Source: Pseudomonadota bacterium (GTDB lineage: Bacteria > Pseudomonadota > Gammaproteobacteria > Burkholderiales > Burkholderiaceae_F). Taken from it: a stretch of DNA of 64,000 nt. The notes beneath the pieces were generated by a model. It did no database searches. It was not told the DNA's origin and saw only the letters and a list, made by a program, of their open reading frames with translations. A program made the translations under genes and the position numbers. The DNA lies in assembly GCA_029778535.1 (NCBI GenBank), contig JAKOQB010000124.1, positions 62,001-126,000 of the forward strand, in the 5' to 3' direction. This document shows positions 37,900 to 46,856 of this stretch, in pieces (position 1 is the first letter of the stretch; the number at the start of each line of letters is the position of its first letter).

Positions 37900-38895
37900 A
37901 TGATTCGCATGTATGGTCGCGCCATGGTTTCCCGTCCGGCAGCTGCGCGACCTGTCCCGCGCCGCAAGCGCCCGATCCAGCTCGCGTCGCTGCGCGGCTT
38001 CGAGGCCGCCGCCCGGCTGCTGTCGTTCACGCTCGCGGCCGACGAGCTGGCGCTGACGCAATCGTCGATCAGCCGCCAGATCGGCGCGCTCGAACGACAG
38101 GTGGGAAAGCAACTGTTCGTGCGCAAGACGCGGGCGCTGGAGTTGACCGCCGCCGGCGAGCGGCTGCAGCGCGCGGTCCAGCAGGCGCTCGCCGCGATCG
38201 ACCGCAGCGTCGACGAGATCCGCGGCGTCGGCCTGCCGCCGCGCATCTCGCTGACCACGTATGCGTCGTTTGCATCGCAGTGGCTGGTGCCGAGGCTGGC
38301 GGCATTCCAGCGCGAGCATCCGCAGATCGAGATCCGGATCGACGCCGCCGACCGCTTCATCGACCTACGCAAGGAAGGCGTGGACGTGGCGATCCGCTGG
38401 TGCAGCCCCGAGCGCACGCCGCTGCCGACGGATGCGATCGAACTGCTGCGTGAATACGTGACGCCGGCCGTCAGCAGCCGGCTGATCGAGCGCACGCGCG
38501 TGACGCTGAATACACCGGCGGACCTGTTCAAGCTGCCGTTGCTGGAGATGGACGAGTCGGCGCCGAGTTCGATCGCCAGCAGCTGGCAGCGCTGGTTCGA
38601 TTTCGCCGGCGTGCCGCCGCAGTCGCCCGCAGGTGGGCGCATGACCTTCTCGTTCATCGACCAGGCCGTGCAGGCCGCCATCCGCGGCCAGGGCGCCGTG
38701 ATGGGACGCTCGCCGCTGATCGAGGATTCGGTCGCGGCCGGCGACCTGACGACGCCGTTTCCGCAACTGAAGATGCAGACCGGCTATCACTACTACCTCG
38801 TCGTCAACCCCGACAGCGCCCGCCTGCCCCACGTGGCCACGTTCACGCAGTGGCTGCTCGAAGAGTTCAGGCGGGGGCCGATGCGGCTCACCTGA
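37900..38895 (+). CDS. LysR-family transcriptional regulator (second copy)
   Basis: 331 residues from the track start; ATG 37924 (323 residues) is equally plausible since no clear ribosome binding site separates them. The helix-turn-helix is LRGFEAAARLLSFTLAADELALTQSSISRQIGALE and the effector domain begins ISLTTYASFASQWLVPRL. The region before it contains a palindromic TGATGCATGCATGA near 37885-37900 that could be the LysR operator. It is divergent from the membrane-anchored DUF2917 gene. Confidence 0.88.
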   Translation: MIRMYGRAMVSRPAAARPVPRRKRPIQLASLRGFEAAARLLSFTLAADELALTQSSISRQIGALERQVGKQLFVRKTRALELTAAGERLQRAVQQALAAIDRSVDEIRGVGLPPRISLTTYASFASQWLVPRLAAFQREHPQIEIRIDAADRFIDLRKEGVDVAIRWCSPERTPLPTDAIELLREYVTPAVSSRLIERTRVTLNTPADLFKLPLLEMDESAPSSIASSWQRWFDFAGVPPQSPAGGRMTFSFIDQAVQAAIRGQGAVMGRSPLIEDSVAAGDLTTPFPQLKMQTGYHYYLVVNPDSARLPHVATFTQWLLEEFRRGPMRLT

Positions 38896-38903
38896 GAGAA
38901 GCT

Positions 38904-39071
38904 CGGATCGCGGACCGCACACCTCGGATCGCGGATTGCGGATTGCGAGCGGCATGCAGATATTCCGGGCCGCGCGGCGGGCGCTGACGCCTGAGTGGGC
39001 CTGCGTCTCTTGCTGGCACGGCACTGCGCAGGCCGCGGCCAGCGCAATCCGCAATCCGCATTCCGCAATCC
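38904..39071. repeat. Heptamer array D (GGATTGC type, inverted arms)
   Basis: The left arm (38904-38947) contains ggatcgc ggaccgc ... ggatcgc ggattgc ggattgc and the right arm (39043-39071) is the complement, gcaatcc gcaatcc gcattcc gcaatcc. About 95 bp separate the arms. The right arm abuts the stop codon of the 5-FCL gene; the left arm follows the LysR stop closely. Confidence 0.8.
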
Positions 39072-39646
39072 TAAAGCGATCCCCCCTCCGTCAGCGCCAG
39101 ATCGAGGCGGATGTCGTGCGGCTTGGGGTTGATCGTCTTGATGCGCGCGCAGTCGAAGCCGATGCCGACCGCGACCGGCCGCGGCGACAGGCGCGCGAGC
39201 GTGCGGTCGTAATAGCCGCCGCCGTAACCGAGCCGGTAGCGACTGGCGTCGATGCCTAGGCACGGGATCAGCAGCAGTTGCGGCTTCATGCGCCGCTTCG
39301 ACGCCGGCTGCTGGATGCCATACGCGCCCGGTTCCAGCGGCGTGGACGGTGTCCATGGAGCGAACTCGAGCAGGTCGCCGACGACCACGGGCAGCCCGGC
39401 CTCGCGCGTTGCATCCTCCGCCAGCCACGCGGTGACCATCTGCGTCAGGCTCGGCTCGCCGCGGGTCGGCCAGTAAAACGCGAGCCGCTTCACCGGCATC
39501 GTGTGCAGCCAGCGCGACACGCGATTCACCAGCACGCGCTCGCGCTCGGCGCGATCTTCCATGTTCATGCGCGCGGCGAGTAGACGCGCGCGCAGGCCGC
39601 CCCGCTCGGGATCGGATGGTGTTCCGCCGATCGACTTTGTCGCCAT
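39071..39646 (-). CDS. 5-formyltetrahydrofolate cyclo-ligase family protein
   Basis: 191 residues. The C-terminal signature RLGYGGGYYDRTLARL is diagnostic for 5-FCL, which converts 5-formyl-THF to 5,10-methenyl-THF with ATP. VKRLAFYWPTRGEPSLTQM and LLLIPCLGIDASRY are also typical. The start ATG 39646 is chosen as the family start; the track ORF begins 44 codons upstream in the divergent slt promoter region. The stop abuts the repeat array D. In many bacteria the gene sits near ssrS/zapA; here it is divergent from slt. Confidence 0.92.
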   Translation of the reverse strand: MATKSIGGTPSDPERGGLRARLLAARMNMEDRAERERVLVNRVSRWLHTMPVKRLAFYWPTRGEPSLTQMVTAWLAEDATREAGLPVVVGDLLEFAPWTPSTPLEPGAYGIQQPASKRRMKPQLLLIPCLGIDASRYRLGYGGGYYDRTLARLSPRPVAVGIGFDCARIKTINPKPHDIRLDLALTEGGSL

Positions 39647-39677
39647 CTCTTTCGCGCTGCGTGCTAACGTGATCTCG

Positions 39678-41690
39678 ATGTTATTACGCCGTGCCGTCGT
39701 TCTCGCCGCAGCAGCCGCGCTGTGGCTCGCCGCCTCGCCCATCGGCGCTACGTCGCAGCCGCGCCCCGCCGCCCGCACCGACTCGCTGTCGGCCGACGAT
39801 GCGATTGTGGCGGCGCGCGAGGCATCTCGCGTCGGCGACCGCGAGCGGCTGGCGATGCTGGCCGAGCGCGTGAAGGGTCATCCGCTCGAAGCGTACGTCG
39901 AATACTGGCAGCTCGCCCCCAGGCTGCGCACCGACGATCCCGCAAGCGTCGACGCCGCCGTGTCCGACTTCTTCGCCCGTCATCGCGGCACGTATCTGGC
40001 CGACCGCCTGCGGCTCGACTGGCTGCTGGCGCTGGGCGCGCGGGGCGACTTCGACACCTTCACGCGCGAACTGCCGGCGCTGGTCTGGGGCGACGATGCG
40101 CAGATCCGCTGCTACGCGCTGCTGGCCCGCTACCTGCGCGAAAGGCGCAACGATGCGCTGGGGCGCGAGGCGCGGCACCTGTTGTCGGCGACGCGCGAGT
40201 CCGGCACCGAGGCGTGCGTGGCGCTGACCGACGCGCTGCTGCAGGACGGGCGGTTGTCGGTGTGGGAGCGCGTGCGCGCGCTGGTCGAGCAGAACCAGTT
40301 CGCCACCGCCAAGCGCGTGGCCGCCGCGGCCAAGGGCACCACGCCGGCGCTGACCGCGCAGGCGATCGACCATCCGGCCGCGTTCCTCGCCACCCACGAG
40401 CGGCGGCTGACCGATGCGCAACGCGAGCTGGCGCTGGTCGCGATCGCGCGGCTGGCGCGCGACGACCCGGCGCAGGCGGCGCGCTTCGCCAGCGCGCTGA
40501 ACCTGCACCTGACGCCGGAGCAGCGCGGCGTCGTCTGGGGCCGCATCGGTCACATGGGCGCGCTGAAGCTCGCGCCGGAGGCGCTCGAGTGGTATCGGCG
40601 CGGCGGCGAGCACGTCGGCATCGGCCCGGATGCGGTGCGCGCCGACGAGGTGCTCGAGTGGCAAGTGCGCACCGCGCTGCGCGGCGATCGCAACGGCCCC
40701 GACTGGCGCATGGTGCGCGCGGCGATCGAGCGGATGCCGCGCTCGCTGGCGCGCGAGCCGGCATGGGTCTACTGGCGTGCGCGCGCGCTGCAGGCCGAGG
40801 ACCGCGACGCCGAGGCCACCGAGCTGCTGCGCACGATCGCCGGCCGCTTCGACTTCTACGGCAAGCTCGCGGCGGAAGAACTGGGCGAGCCGATCGTGGT
40901 GCCGCCGCGCGCCGCCGAACCGAGCGCCGAGGAAGTCGCCGCGATGGCGGCCAATCCGGGCTTCGCGCGCGCGCTGGCGTTCTACCGCCTCGGGCTGCGC
41001 GCCGAAGGCCACCGCGAATGGAACTGGCAGTTGCGCGGCATGAACGATCGCCAACTGCTGGCCGCGGCGGAGTATGCGCGCAGCGTGAACGTGCTGGACC
41101 GGATGATCGCGACTTCCGACCGCACGCGCGACGAATTCGATTTCACGCAGCGCTTCCCGGCCCCGCACCGGGCCGAGCTGACGCAGAGCGCGCGCGCGGC
41201 CGGGCTCGACGAGACCTGGGTCTACGGCTTGATCCGGCAGGAGTCGCGCTTCATCCAGGACATCCGCTCCAGCGCCGGCGCGCAGGGCCTGATGCAGCTG
41301 ATGCCCTCGACCGCGCGCTTCGTCGCGCGCAAGGTCGGCATGAACGATTTCGCGCCGGCCCGCATCACCGAGGTCGACGTCAACCTGCGGCTCGGCACCG
41401 GCTACCTGCGCATGGTGCTCGATGACCTCGACGGACAGCCGGTGCTCGCCACCGCCGCCTACAACGCCGGGCCCGGGCGCCCGCGGCTGTGGCGCGCGGC
41501 GCTGGTGCGGCCGGTCGAAGGCGCGATCTTCGCCGAGACGATCCCGTTCAACGAGACGCGCGATTACGTCAAGCGCGTGATGTCCAACGCCGTCTACTAC
41601 GCCGCGCTGTTCGAGGAAAAGGCGCAGTCGCTGAAGGCGCGGCTCGGCGTGATCGCCCCGAAGGCCGCCGGCACCACCGACCTGCCCTGA
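39678..41690 (+). CDS. slt: Soluble lytic murein transglycosylase
   Basis: 670 residues, typical of Slt70. A signal peptide (VVLAAAAALWLAASPIGA) is followed by a long alpha-helical superhelix (U and L domains) and a C-terminal lysozyme-like SLT domain. The catalytic Glu522 lies in RQESRFIQDIRSSAGAQGL, followed by MQLMPSTARFVARKVG and NLRLGTGYLRMVLDD. It cleaves peptidoglycan from the periplasm to form 1,6-anhydro products. It is divergent from the 5-FCL gene with a 31-bp gap. Confidence 0.93.
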   Translation: MLLRRAVVLAAAAALWLAASPIGATSQPRPAARTDSLSADDAIVAAREASRVGDRERLAMLAERVKGHPLEAYVEYWQLAPRLRTDDPASVDAAVSDFFARHRGTYLADRLRLDWLLALGARGDFDTFTRELPALVWGDDAQIRCYALLARYLRERRNDALGREARHLLSATRESGTEACVALTDALLQDGRLSVWERVRALVEQNQFATAKRVAAAAKGTTPALTAQAIDHPAAFLATHERRLTDAQRELALVAIARLARDDPAQAARFASALNLHLTPEQRGVVWGRIGHMGALKLAPEALEWYRRGGEHVGIGPDAVRADEVLEWQVRTALRGDRNGPDWRMVRAAIERMPRSLAREPAWVYWRARALQAEDRDAEATELLRTIAGRFDFYGKLAAEELGEPIVVPPRAAEPSAEEVAAMAANPGFARALAFYRLGLRAEGHREWNWQLRGMNDRQLLAAAEYARSVNVLDRMIATSDRTRDEFDFTQRFPAPHRAELTQSARAAGLDETWVYGLIRQESRFIQDIRSSAGAQGLMQLMPSTARFVARKVGMNDFAPARITEVDVNLRLGTGYLRMVLDDLDGQPVLATAAYNAGPGRPRLWRAALVRPVEGAIFAETIPFNETRDYVKRVMSNAVYYAALFEEKAQSLKARLGVIAPKAAGTTDLP

Positions 41691-41771
41691 CCCACCGCGC
41701 GAACGCGGGACGCTGAAGCTCGCGATTCGTGCCCGCCGCGCCGCGGCGCAGATTGCGCGTTGAAGTTCGCA

Positions 41772-41810
41772 GCGTAAGACTGGCGCAAGGCGGCGTAAGA
41801 CTGACGCAAG
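41772..41810. promoter_or_regulatory. 21-bp-period direct repeat upstream of DUF485-actP
   Basis: GCGTAAGACTGGCGCAAG (41772-41789) is repeated as GCGTAAGACTGACGCAAG (41793-41810), with 17 of 18 bases identical and a period of exactly 21 bp, two helical turns. It ends 82 bp before the DUF485 start. Same-face repeats of this kind suit a response regulator. No consensus sigma-54 or sigma-70 element is convincing next to it. Confidence 0.7.
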
Positions 41811-41892
41811 TTTCGCTCGGTAGCTTGTGCGCTGGTCTGAATCCGCCGCAGAGCGGACGTGGATTTCGGTTCATTCATTTCGGGAGGCTCCC

Positions 41893-42228
41893 ATGACTGC
41901 TGCATCACCGGCGACGCCGGTCTACAACTGGGCCGCGATCGATGCCGATCCGCGCTTCCAGAAACTGCACAGCAAGAAGGTCGGCTTTCTGGCCGGGTTG
42001 ATGATCTTCTCGATCATCTACTACTTCCTGCTGCCGGTCGGCGCGGCGTACTTCCCCGGGATCTTCAGGATCAAGGTGTGGGGGCCGATCAACGTCGGCC
42101 TCCTGTTCGCGCTGTCGGAATTCGTGGTCGCGTGGGCGATCGCGTTCCATTACTCGCGCCGCGCCAACCGAGAATTCGACGAGATGGCGCGCGAACTGAT
42201 CCGCGACGCCGAGAAGATCGGCAGGTAA
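41893..42228 (+). CDS. DUF485 membrane protein, partner of ActP
   Basis: 111 residues with a GGGAGG ribosome binding site. Two hydrophobic segments (VGFLAGLMIFSIIYYFLLP and NVGLLFALSEFVVAWAIAF) match the small DUF485 proteins, of the YjcH type, that are found just before acetate permease genes. It lies 4 bp before actP and should be co-translated. Its precise role is unknown. A direct-repeat operator candidate lies upstream. Confidence 0.9.
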   Translation: MTAASPATPVYNWAAIDADPRFQKLHSKKVGFLAGLMIFSIIYYFLLPVGAAYFPGIFRIKVWGPINVGLLFALSEFVVAWAIAFHYSRRANREFDEMARELIRDAEKIGR

Positions 42229-42232
42229 CGAG

Positions 42233-44137
42233 ATGAACAAGCGCACATCGCTTTATCTGGCGGCCGGCGCGCTGTCGGCGCCGCTGATCACGATGCCGGC
42301 GTTCGCGCAGGGCGCGGTCGGCGCCGAGTGGCGCTGGCTCACGTTCGCGGTGTTCGCCGCGATCATCGGGCTGACGATGTTCGTCACGTACCTGGCGGCC
42401 AAGCGGGTGAAGTCGGCGGCCGACTTCTACACCGCCGGCGGCGGCGTGTCGGGACTGCAGAATGGCTGGGCGATCGCCGGCGACTACCTGTCGGCGGCGA
42501 GCTTCCTCGGCATCGCGGGCCTGATCTCGCTGTACGGCTACGACGGCTTCATGTACTCGGTGGGCTGGCTGGTCGCGTACATCACCGTGCTGCTGGTGAT
42601 CGCCGAGCCCTGCCGCAACATCGGCAAGTACACGCTGGCGGACATCCTGGCCTATCGCAACGACCCGAAGAAGACGCGCGTGGTCGGCGCAATCTCGGTG
42701 ATCACCGTGTCGACGTTCTATCTCACCGCGCAGATGGTCGGCGGCGGCGTGCTGGTCAAGACGCTGATCGGCATCGACTACGAGATCTCGGTGATCGTGG
42801 TCGGCGTGCTGATGCTGGGCTACGTGCTGTTCGGCGGCATGGTCGCGACGACCTGGGTGCAGATCATCAAGGCGATCCTGCTGGTCACCGCGTCGATCCT
42901 GCTGGTGATGTTCGTGTGGCTGCCGTACGGCTTCTCGCTGCCGGCGTTCCTGCAGGCCGCGGTCGGCGACGCCAAGATCCAGGCGCAGGTCGCGGCGCTG
43001 CTGGGCGACGCGTCGAAGAACATGAGCGCGGCCGAGCTGGGCCAGCGCTTCCTCGAGCCGGGGTTGCTGTTCAAGGCGCCGATCGACCAGATCTCGCTCG
43101 GCATGGCGCTGGTGTTCGGCACCGCCGGGCTGCCGCACATCCTGATGCGGTTCTTCACCGTCCCCACCGCGCAGGAGGCGCGCAAGTCGGTGATCTGGGC
43201 GATGGCGATCATCGGCGGCTTCTACGTGCTGACGCTGTTCCTGGGACTCGGCGCCGCGATGCATGTCGGTGCCGGCAACATCCGCACGATCGACGCCGGC
43301 GGCAACATGGCCGCGCCGATGCTCGCGCAGTTCGTCGGCGGCGGTCCGGACTCGTTCCTCGGCAACCTGTTCCTCGCGTTCGTCGCGGCAGTGGCGTTCG
43401 CCACCATCGTGGCGGTGGTCGCGGGGCTGGTGCTGGCGGCGGCGAGCGCGATGGCGCACGACCTGTACGTCGGCGTGATCCGCAGCGAACACGTGACGCC
43501 GCAGGAGCAGGTCAAAGCGGCGCGCATCGCCACCGTCATCGTCGGAGCGATGGCGATCTCGATCGGCATCGCGGCCAAGGGCCAGAACGTCGCGCATCTG
43601 GTCGCCCTGGCGTTCGCGGTCGCGGCTTCGGCCAACTTCCCGTGCGTGCTGCTGACGCTGTACTGGAAACGCTGCAACACCGGCGGCATCATGGCCGGCA
43701 TGGTGATCGGCACGCTGACCGCGATCGGGCTGGTGCTGGTGTCGCCGAACATGACCTATCCGAAGGCGATCAAGGCGGCGGCGCAGAAGGTCGTCGACGG
43801 CGCGCCGGCCCGGATGGCCGCGATCAACGAAGCGCTTGCCTCCGGCGACGCCGCCAAGGTCAAGAAGGCCGAACGCGACAAGGCCGCGCTCGACAAGGCG
43901 GTCGCGGCCGCGATGGCGAACCTCGACAAGTTCAAGGACGACAACACCAGCCTGGTCGGCCTGGAGCAGCCGTGGTTCGAACTGCGCAACCCGGGCCTGA
44001 TCTCGATCCCGCTGGGCTTCCTGGCGGTGATTTTCGGTTCGCTGCTGTATCGGGACAAGCGCGCGGAAGACCTGTGGGACGAGGTCTACGTGCGGCAGAC
44101 GACCGGCATCCTGGCGGCGAAGGCGCAGGCGCACTGA
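42233..44137 (+). CDS. actP: Cation/acetate symporter, SSS family
   Basis: 634 residues with about 13 membrane segments. The family signature WAIAGDYLSAASFLGIAGLI is present, along with a signal-like N-terminus and a soluble loop near the C-terminus rich in Lys/Ala/Glu (EALASGDAAKVKKAERDKAA). ActP takes up acetate or other short-chain monocarboxylates with Na+. The extra C-terminal loop also occurs in other betaproteobacterial ActP proteins. It follows DUF485 by 4 bp, and an intrinsic terminator lies 22 bp after the stop, so the operon ends here. Confidence 0.93.
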   Translation: MNKRTSLYLAAGALSAPLITMPAFAQGAVGAEWRWLTFAVFAAIIGLTMFVTYLAAKRVKSAADFYTAGGGVSGLQNGWAIAGDYLSAASFLGIAGLISLYGYDGFMYSVGWLVAYITVLLVIAEPCRNIGKYTLADILAYRNDPKKTRVVGAISVITVSTFYLTAQMVGGGVLVKTLIGIDYEISVIVVGVLMLGYVLFGGMVATTWVQIIKAILLVTASILLVMFVWLPYGFSLPAFLQAAVGDAKIQAQVAALLGDASKNMSAAELGQRFLEPGLLFKAPIDQISLGMALVFGTAGLPHILMRFFTVPTAQEARKSVIWAMAIIGGFYVLTLFLGLGAAMHVGAGNIRTIDAGGNMAAPMLAQFVGGGPDSFLGNLFLAFVAAVAFATIVAVVAGLVLAAASAMAHDLYVGVIRSEHVTPQEQVKAARIATVIVGAMAISIGIAAKGQNVAHLVALAFAVAASANFPCVLLTLYWKRCNTGGIMAGMVIGTLTAIGLVLVSPNMTYPKAIKAAAQKVVDGAPARMAAINEALASGDAAKVKKAERDKAALDKAVAAAMANLDKFKDDNTSLVGLEQPWFELRNPGLISIPLGFLAVIFGSLLYRDKRAEDLWDEVYVRQTTGILAAKAQAH

Positions 44138-44159
44138 TCGTGATCGTTGATCCATGATC

Positions 44160-44193
44160 CGCGAAGGCCCCGCAGCGGGGCCTTCGCGTTTCT
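44160..44193 (+). terminator. Intrinsic terminator after actP
   Basis: A perfect 13-bp stem CGCGAAGGCCCCG / CGGGGCCTTCGCG with a 3-nt loop, followed by TTTCT, 22 bp after the actP stop. This is a strong rho-independent terminator. Confidence 0.85.
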
Positions 44194-44239
44194 GTGCGGG
44201 CGCAATGCCGGGCAACCGCGAGCGCGATACTGTTTGCCC

Positions 44240-46150
44240 ATGAACGAACCGACGACGCCGCCGCTGATCTACGAGTCGGTGCGTGACTTTCTCGCCAGGC
44301 ACGAGCCGTTCTCGCGCATGCGCGAGGAGGCGTTCCGGTTCCTGATCCCGCGGCTGAAGCTCGCGTACTTTCCCAAGGACGCGATCATCGTCGACCGGCA
44401 GGGCGGTCCGTTTCCGCCGTTTCACATCATCCAGAGCGGGCTGGTCTCCAGCGTCACCGCGGGCCTCGACACGCTGCCGGACCGCGTGTTAAGCCCCGGC
44501 GAGTGCTTCCCGGTCGGCGCGCTGTCCGCGGGCGGACAGCCGACGCGTACCTATCGCGCAGTCGACGACGTGTTCGCCTATCAGCTCGACGTCGCGAGCT
44601 TCAACCGGCTGCGCCAGCTTTCGCCGCAGTTCGAGGCGTTCTGCACCGCCGCGGTTACGGTGCTGGCGCAGCAGTCGCTGGCCGAGCTGCAGCGCCACTA
44701 CGCGCAGGTCGCGGCCGACCAGAATTCGCTCACGCGGCCGCTGTCGGAGATCGTCGCGCGCGAGCCGGTGACCTGCCGCGCCGAGACGACGCTGCGCGAG
44801 GCGCTGACCCGCATGCGCGACAGCTCGGTGCGCTCGATCATCGTCGTCGACGCCGACGACGCGCCGATCGGCGTATTCACGCTCAACGACCTGCGCGACC
44901 GCGTGGTGCTGCAGCAACTGCCGCTCGACACGCCGGTGCAGCGCGTGATGACGCGCAAGCCGTTGACGCTCGCCGCCGACGCGACCGCCGCCGAGGCGAT
45001 GCAGATGATGGCCGCCGGCGGATTCCACCAGATGATCGTGACCGATCACGGCCGCGTGTTCGGCACGGTGGCCGAGCACGACCTGTTCGCGCTGCAGCGG
45101 GTGTCGCTGCGGCAGATCCACCATGCGATCCGCTCGTCGCGCACGATCGCGGCGCTGGCGCACGTGGCGGGCGACATCCGCAACCTCGCGCACAACCTGC
45201 TCGCGCAGGGCGTGTCGGCCGAGACGCTGACGCGCACGATCTCGGCGCTGAACGACGCCTTGACGCGCGAGGTCGTCACGCGCGTGCTGCAGGAGCACGA
45301 TCTGACCAACATCGACTGGTGCTGGATGGCGCTCGGCTCCGAAGGGCGCGGCGAGCAGACGCTCGCCACCGATCAGGACAACGCGCTGATCTACGCCGCC
45401 GGTCCCGACGTGACGCCGTCGGAGCAGCTGCGCATCCGGCACGAACTGCTGGGCTTCGCGCGCGAGATCAACGACGCGCTCAACACGCTCGGCTTTCCGT
45501 TGTGCAAGGGCGGCATCATGGCGAGCAACCCGCAGTGGTGCCTGTCCGAGGACGAATGGCGCGCGCGCTTCGCGCAGTGGCTGACCGAACCGACGCCCGA
45601 GGCGCTGCTGCGCGGGAACATCTTCTTCGACTTCCGCGCGCTGTTCGGCGACCGCACGCTCGCCGACCGGCTGTCGCGCTGGCTGCTGGCGCGCACGCAG
45701 GGCAATCAGCTGTTCCTGAGGCTGATGGTCGCCAACGCGCTGCAGACCGAGCCGCCGCTGGGGCTGATCCGCGCGTTCGTGGTCGACGACGATCCGGACG
45801 CGCCGGGCACGCTGGATCTGAAGACGCGCGGCACGCGCATCTTCGTCGACGCGGCGCGCGTGTTCGCGCTGGCGCAGGGGATCGCCGCCACCGGCACGGC
45901 CGAGCGGCTGCGGCGGGCGGGCGAGCAGCTGCGCGTGCAACCGCGCCACGTCGACGCCACCGTCGACGCGTTTCACTATCTGCAGGTGCTGCGCATGCGC
46001 ACGCAGCACCGCCGCGACGCGGGCGGCGCGCCCAACCGCATCGATCCGTACGCCCTGAACGACATCGACCAGCGGATGCTGAAGGAGGCGTTCCGCCAGG
46101 CGCGCAAGGTGCAGCAGCGGCTGAAGGAAACGTACACGTTCGGACTGTGA
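44240..46150 (+). CDS. CBS-domain nucleotidyltransferase (cNMP-binding-like, CBS pair, DUF294)
   Basis: 636 residues in three parts. An N-terminal cyclic-nucleotide-binding-like domain (FRFLIPRLKLAYFPKDAII) is followed by two CBS repeats (PVTCRAETTLREALTRM, KPLTLAADATAAEAMQMM), then the DUF294 nucleotidyltransferase with GSEGRGEQTLATDQDNALIY, where the G-S and D-x-D of the polymerase beta fold are present, and a DUF294_C helical end. Such proteins are thought to transfer nucleotides to unknown targets. It follows actP in the same direction after a terminator and is coupled to the next gene. Confidence 0.88.
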   Translation: MNEPTTPPLIYESVRDFLARHEPFSRMREEAFRFLIPRLKLAYFPKDAIIVDRQGGPFPPFHIIQSGLVSSVTAGLDTLPDRVLSPGECFPVGALSAGGQPTRTYRAVDDVFAYQLDVASFNRLRQLSPQFEAFCTAAVTVLAQQSLAELQRHYAQVAADQNSLTRPLSEIVAREPVTCRAETTLREALTRMRDSSVRSIIVVDADDAPIGVFTLNDLRDRVVLQQLPLDTPVQRVMTRKPLTLAADATAAEAMQMMAAGGFHQMIVTDHGRVFGTVAEHDLFALQRVSLRQIHHAIRSSRTIAALAHVAGDIRNLAHNLLAQGVSAETLTRTISALNDALTREVVTRVLQEHDLTNIDWCWMALGSEGRGEQTLATDQDNALIYAAGPDVTPSEQLRIRHELLGFAREINDALNTLGFPLCKGGIMASNPQWCLSEDEWRARFAQWLTEPTPEALLRGNIFFDFRALFGDRTLADRLSRWLLARTQGNQLFLRLMVANALQTEPPLGLIRAFVVDDDPDAPGTLDLKTRGTRIFVDAARVFALAQGIAATGTAERLRRAGEQLRVQPRHVDATVDAFHYLQVLRMRTQHRRDAGGAPNRIDPYALNDIDQRMLKEAFRQARKVQQRLKETYTFGL

Positions 46151-46845
46151 TGGGGTTTTTCGCCAACCTGCTGCATTCGCCGCCGCGGCTGTCACCGGAC
46201 ATCGAGGACCGGCTGTGGCATCTGGCCGAGAAATCGCCACCGCCGACGCGCAACCGCCACCGCGCGTCGCGCTACGTGACCGTCGACGTGGAGACCACGG
46301 GGCTCGACCTGCGGCGCGACCGCGTGCTGTCGATCGGCGCGGTCAGCGTCGCGCGCGGGCGCATCGATCTCGCGCAATGCTTCGAGGTCGTGCTGAAGCA
46401 GCCGGAATCGTCGAGCCACGACAACATCCTGGTGCACCGGATCGGCGGCCAGCGGCAGCTCGCCGGCACGGAGCCGGACGAAGCGCTGGTGCGGTTTCTC
46501 GAATACGTGGCGCACGCGCCGCTGGTCGCGTACCGCGCCGAGTTCGATCAGACGATGCTCGACCGGGCGCTGAAGGAGACGCTGAACGTGCGCACGCAGA
46601 GCCGCTGGATCGATCTGGCCAAGGTGCTGCCGGCGCTATACCCGAACAACGACAACCGCACGATGGACGACTGGCTGCGCTTCATGGGTATCCGGATGAT
46701 TGCGCGCCACGACGCGCTTGCCGACGCGCTGGCCACGGCGCAGATGCTGCAGGTGTGCCTGCCGCGGGCCGACGCGCTGAACCTCACGTGCCCGCAGCAT
46801 CTGATCGAGATGCAAAGGGCACAGCACTGGCTCGGCCGGCGCTGA
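46150..46845 (+). CDS. DnaQ-like DEDDh 3'-5' exonuclease
   Basis: 231 residues. Exonuclease motif I is VDVETTGLD, motif II is AYRAEFDQTML and motif III is HDALADALATAQML, so all DEDDh residues are present. It is not the polymerase III epsilon subunit proper. The ATG overlaps the stop of the DUF294 gene (TGATG), so the two are translationally coupled; this DUF294-exonuclease pair recurs in proteobacteria near actP. It is convergent with the hemerythrin-like gene. Confidence 0.88.
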   Translation: MGFFANLLHSPPRLSPDIEDRLWHLAEKSPPPTRNRHRASRYVTVDVETTGLDLRRDRVLSIGAVSVARGRIDLAQCFEVVLKQPESSSHDNILVHRIGGQRQLAGTEPDEALVRFLEYVAHAPLVAYRAEFDQTMLDRALKETLNVRTQSRWIDLAKVLPALYPNNDNRTMDDWLRFMGIRMIARHDALADALATAQMLQVCLPRADALNLTCPQHLIEMQRAQHWLGRR

Positions 46846-46856
46846 GGCGAGGGCCG

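Noticed and set aside
42089-44425. 778-residue minus ORF over actP
   Set aside because: Arg/His/Asp-rich antisense shadow of a well-defined transporter gene.
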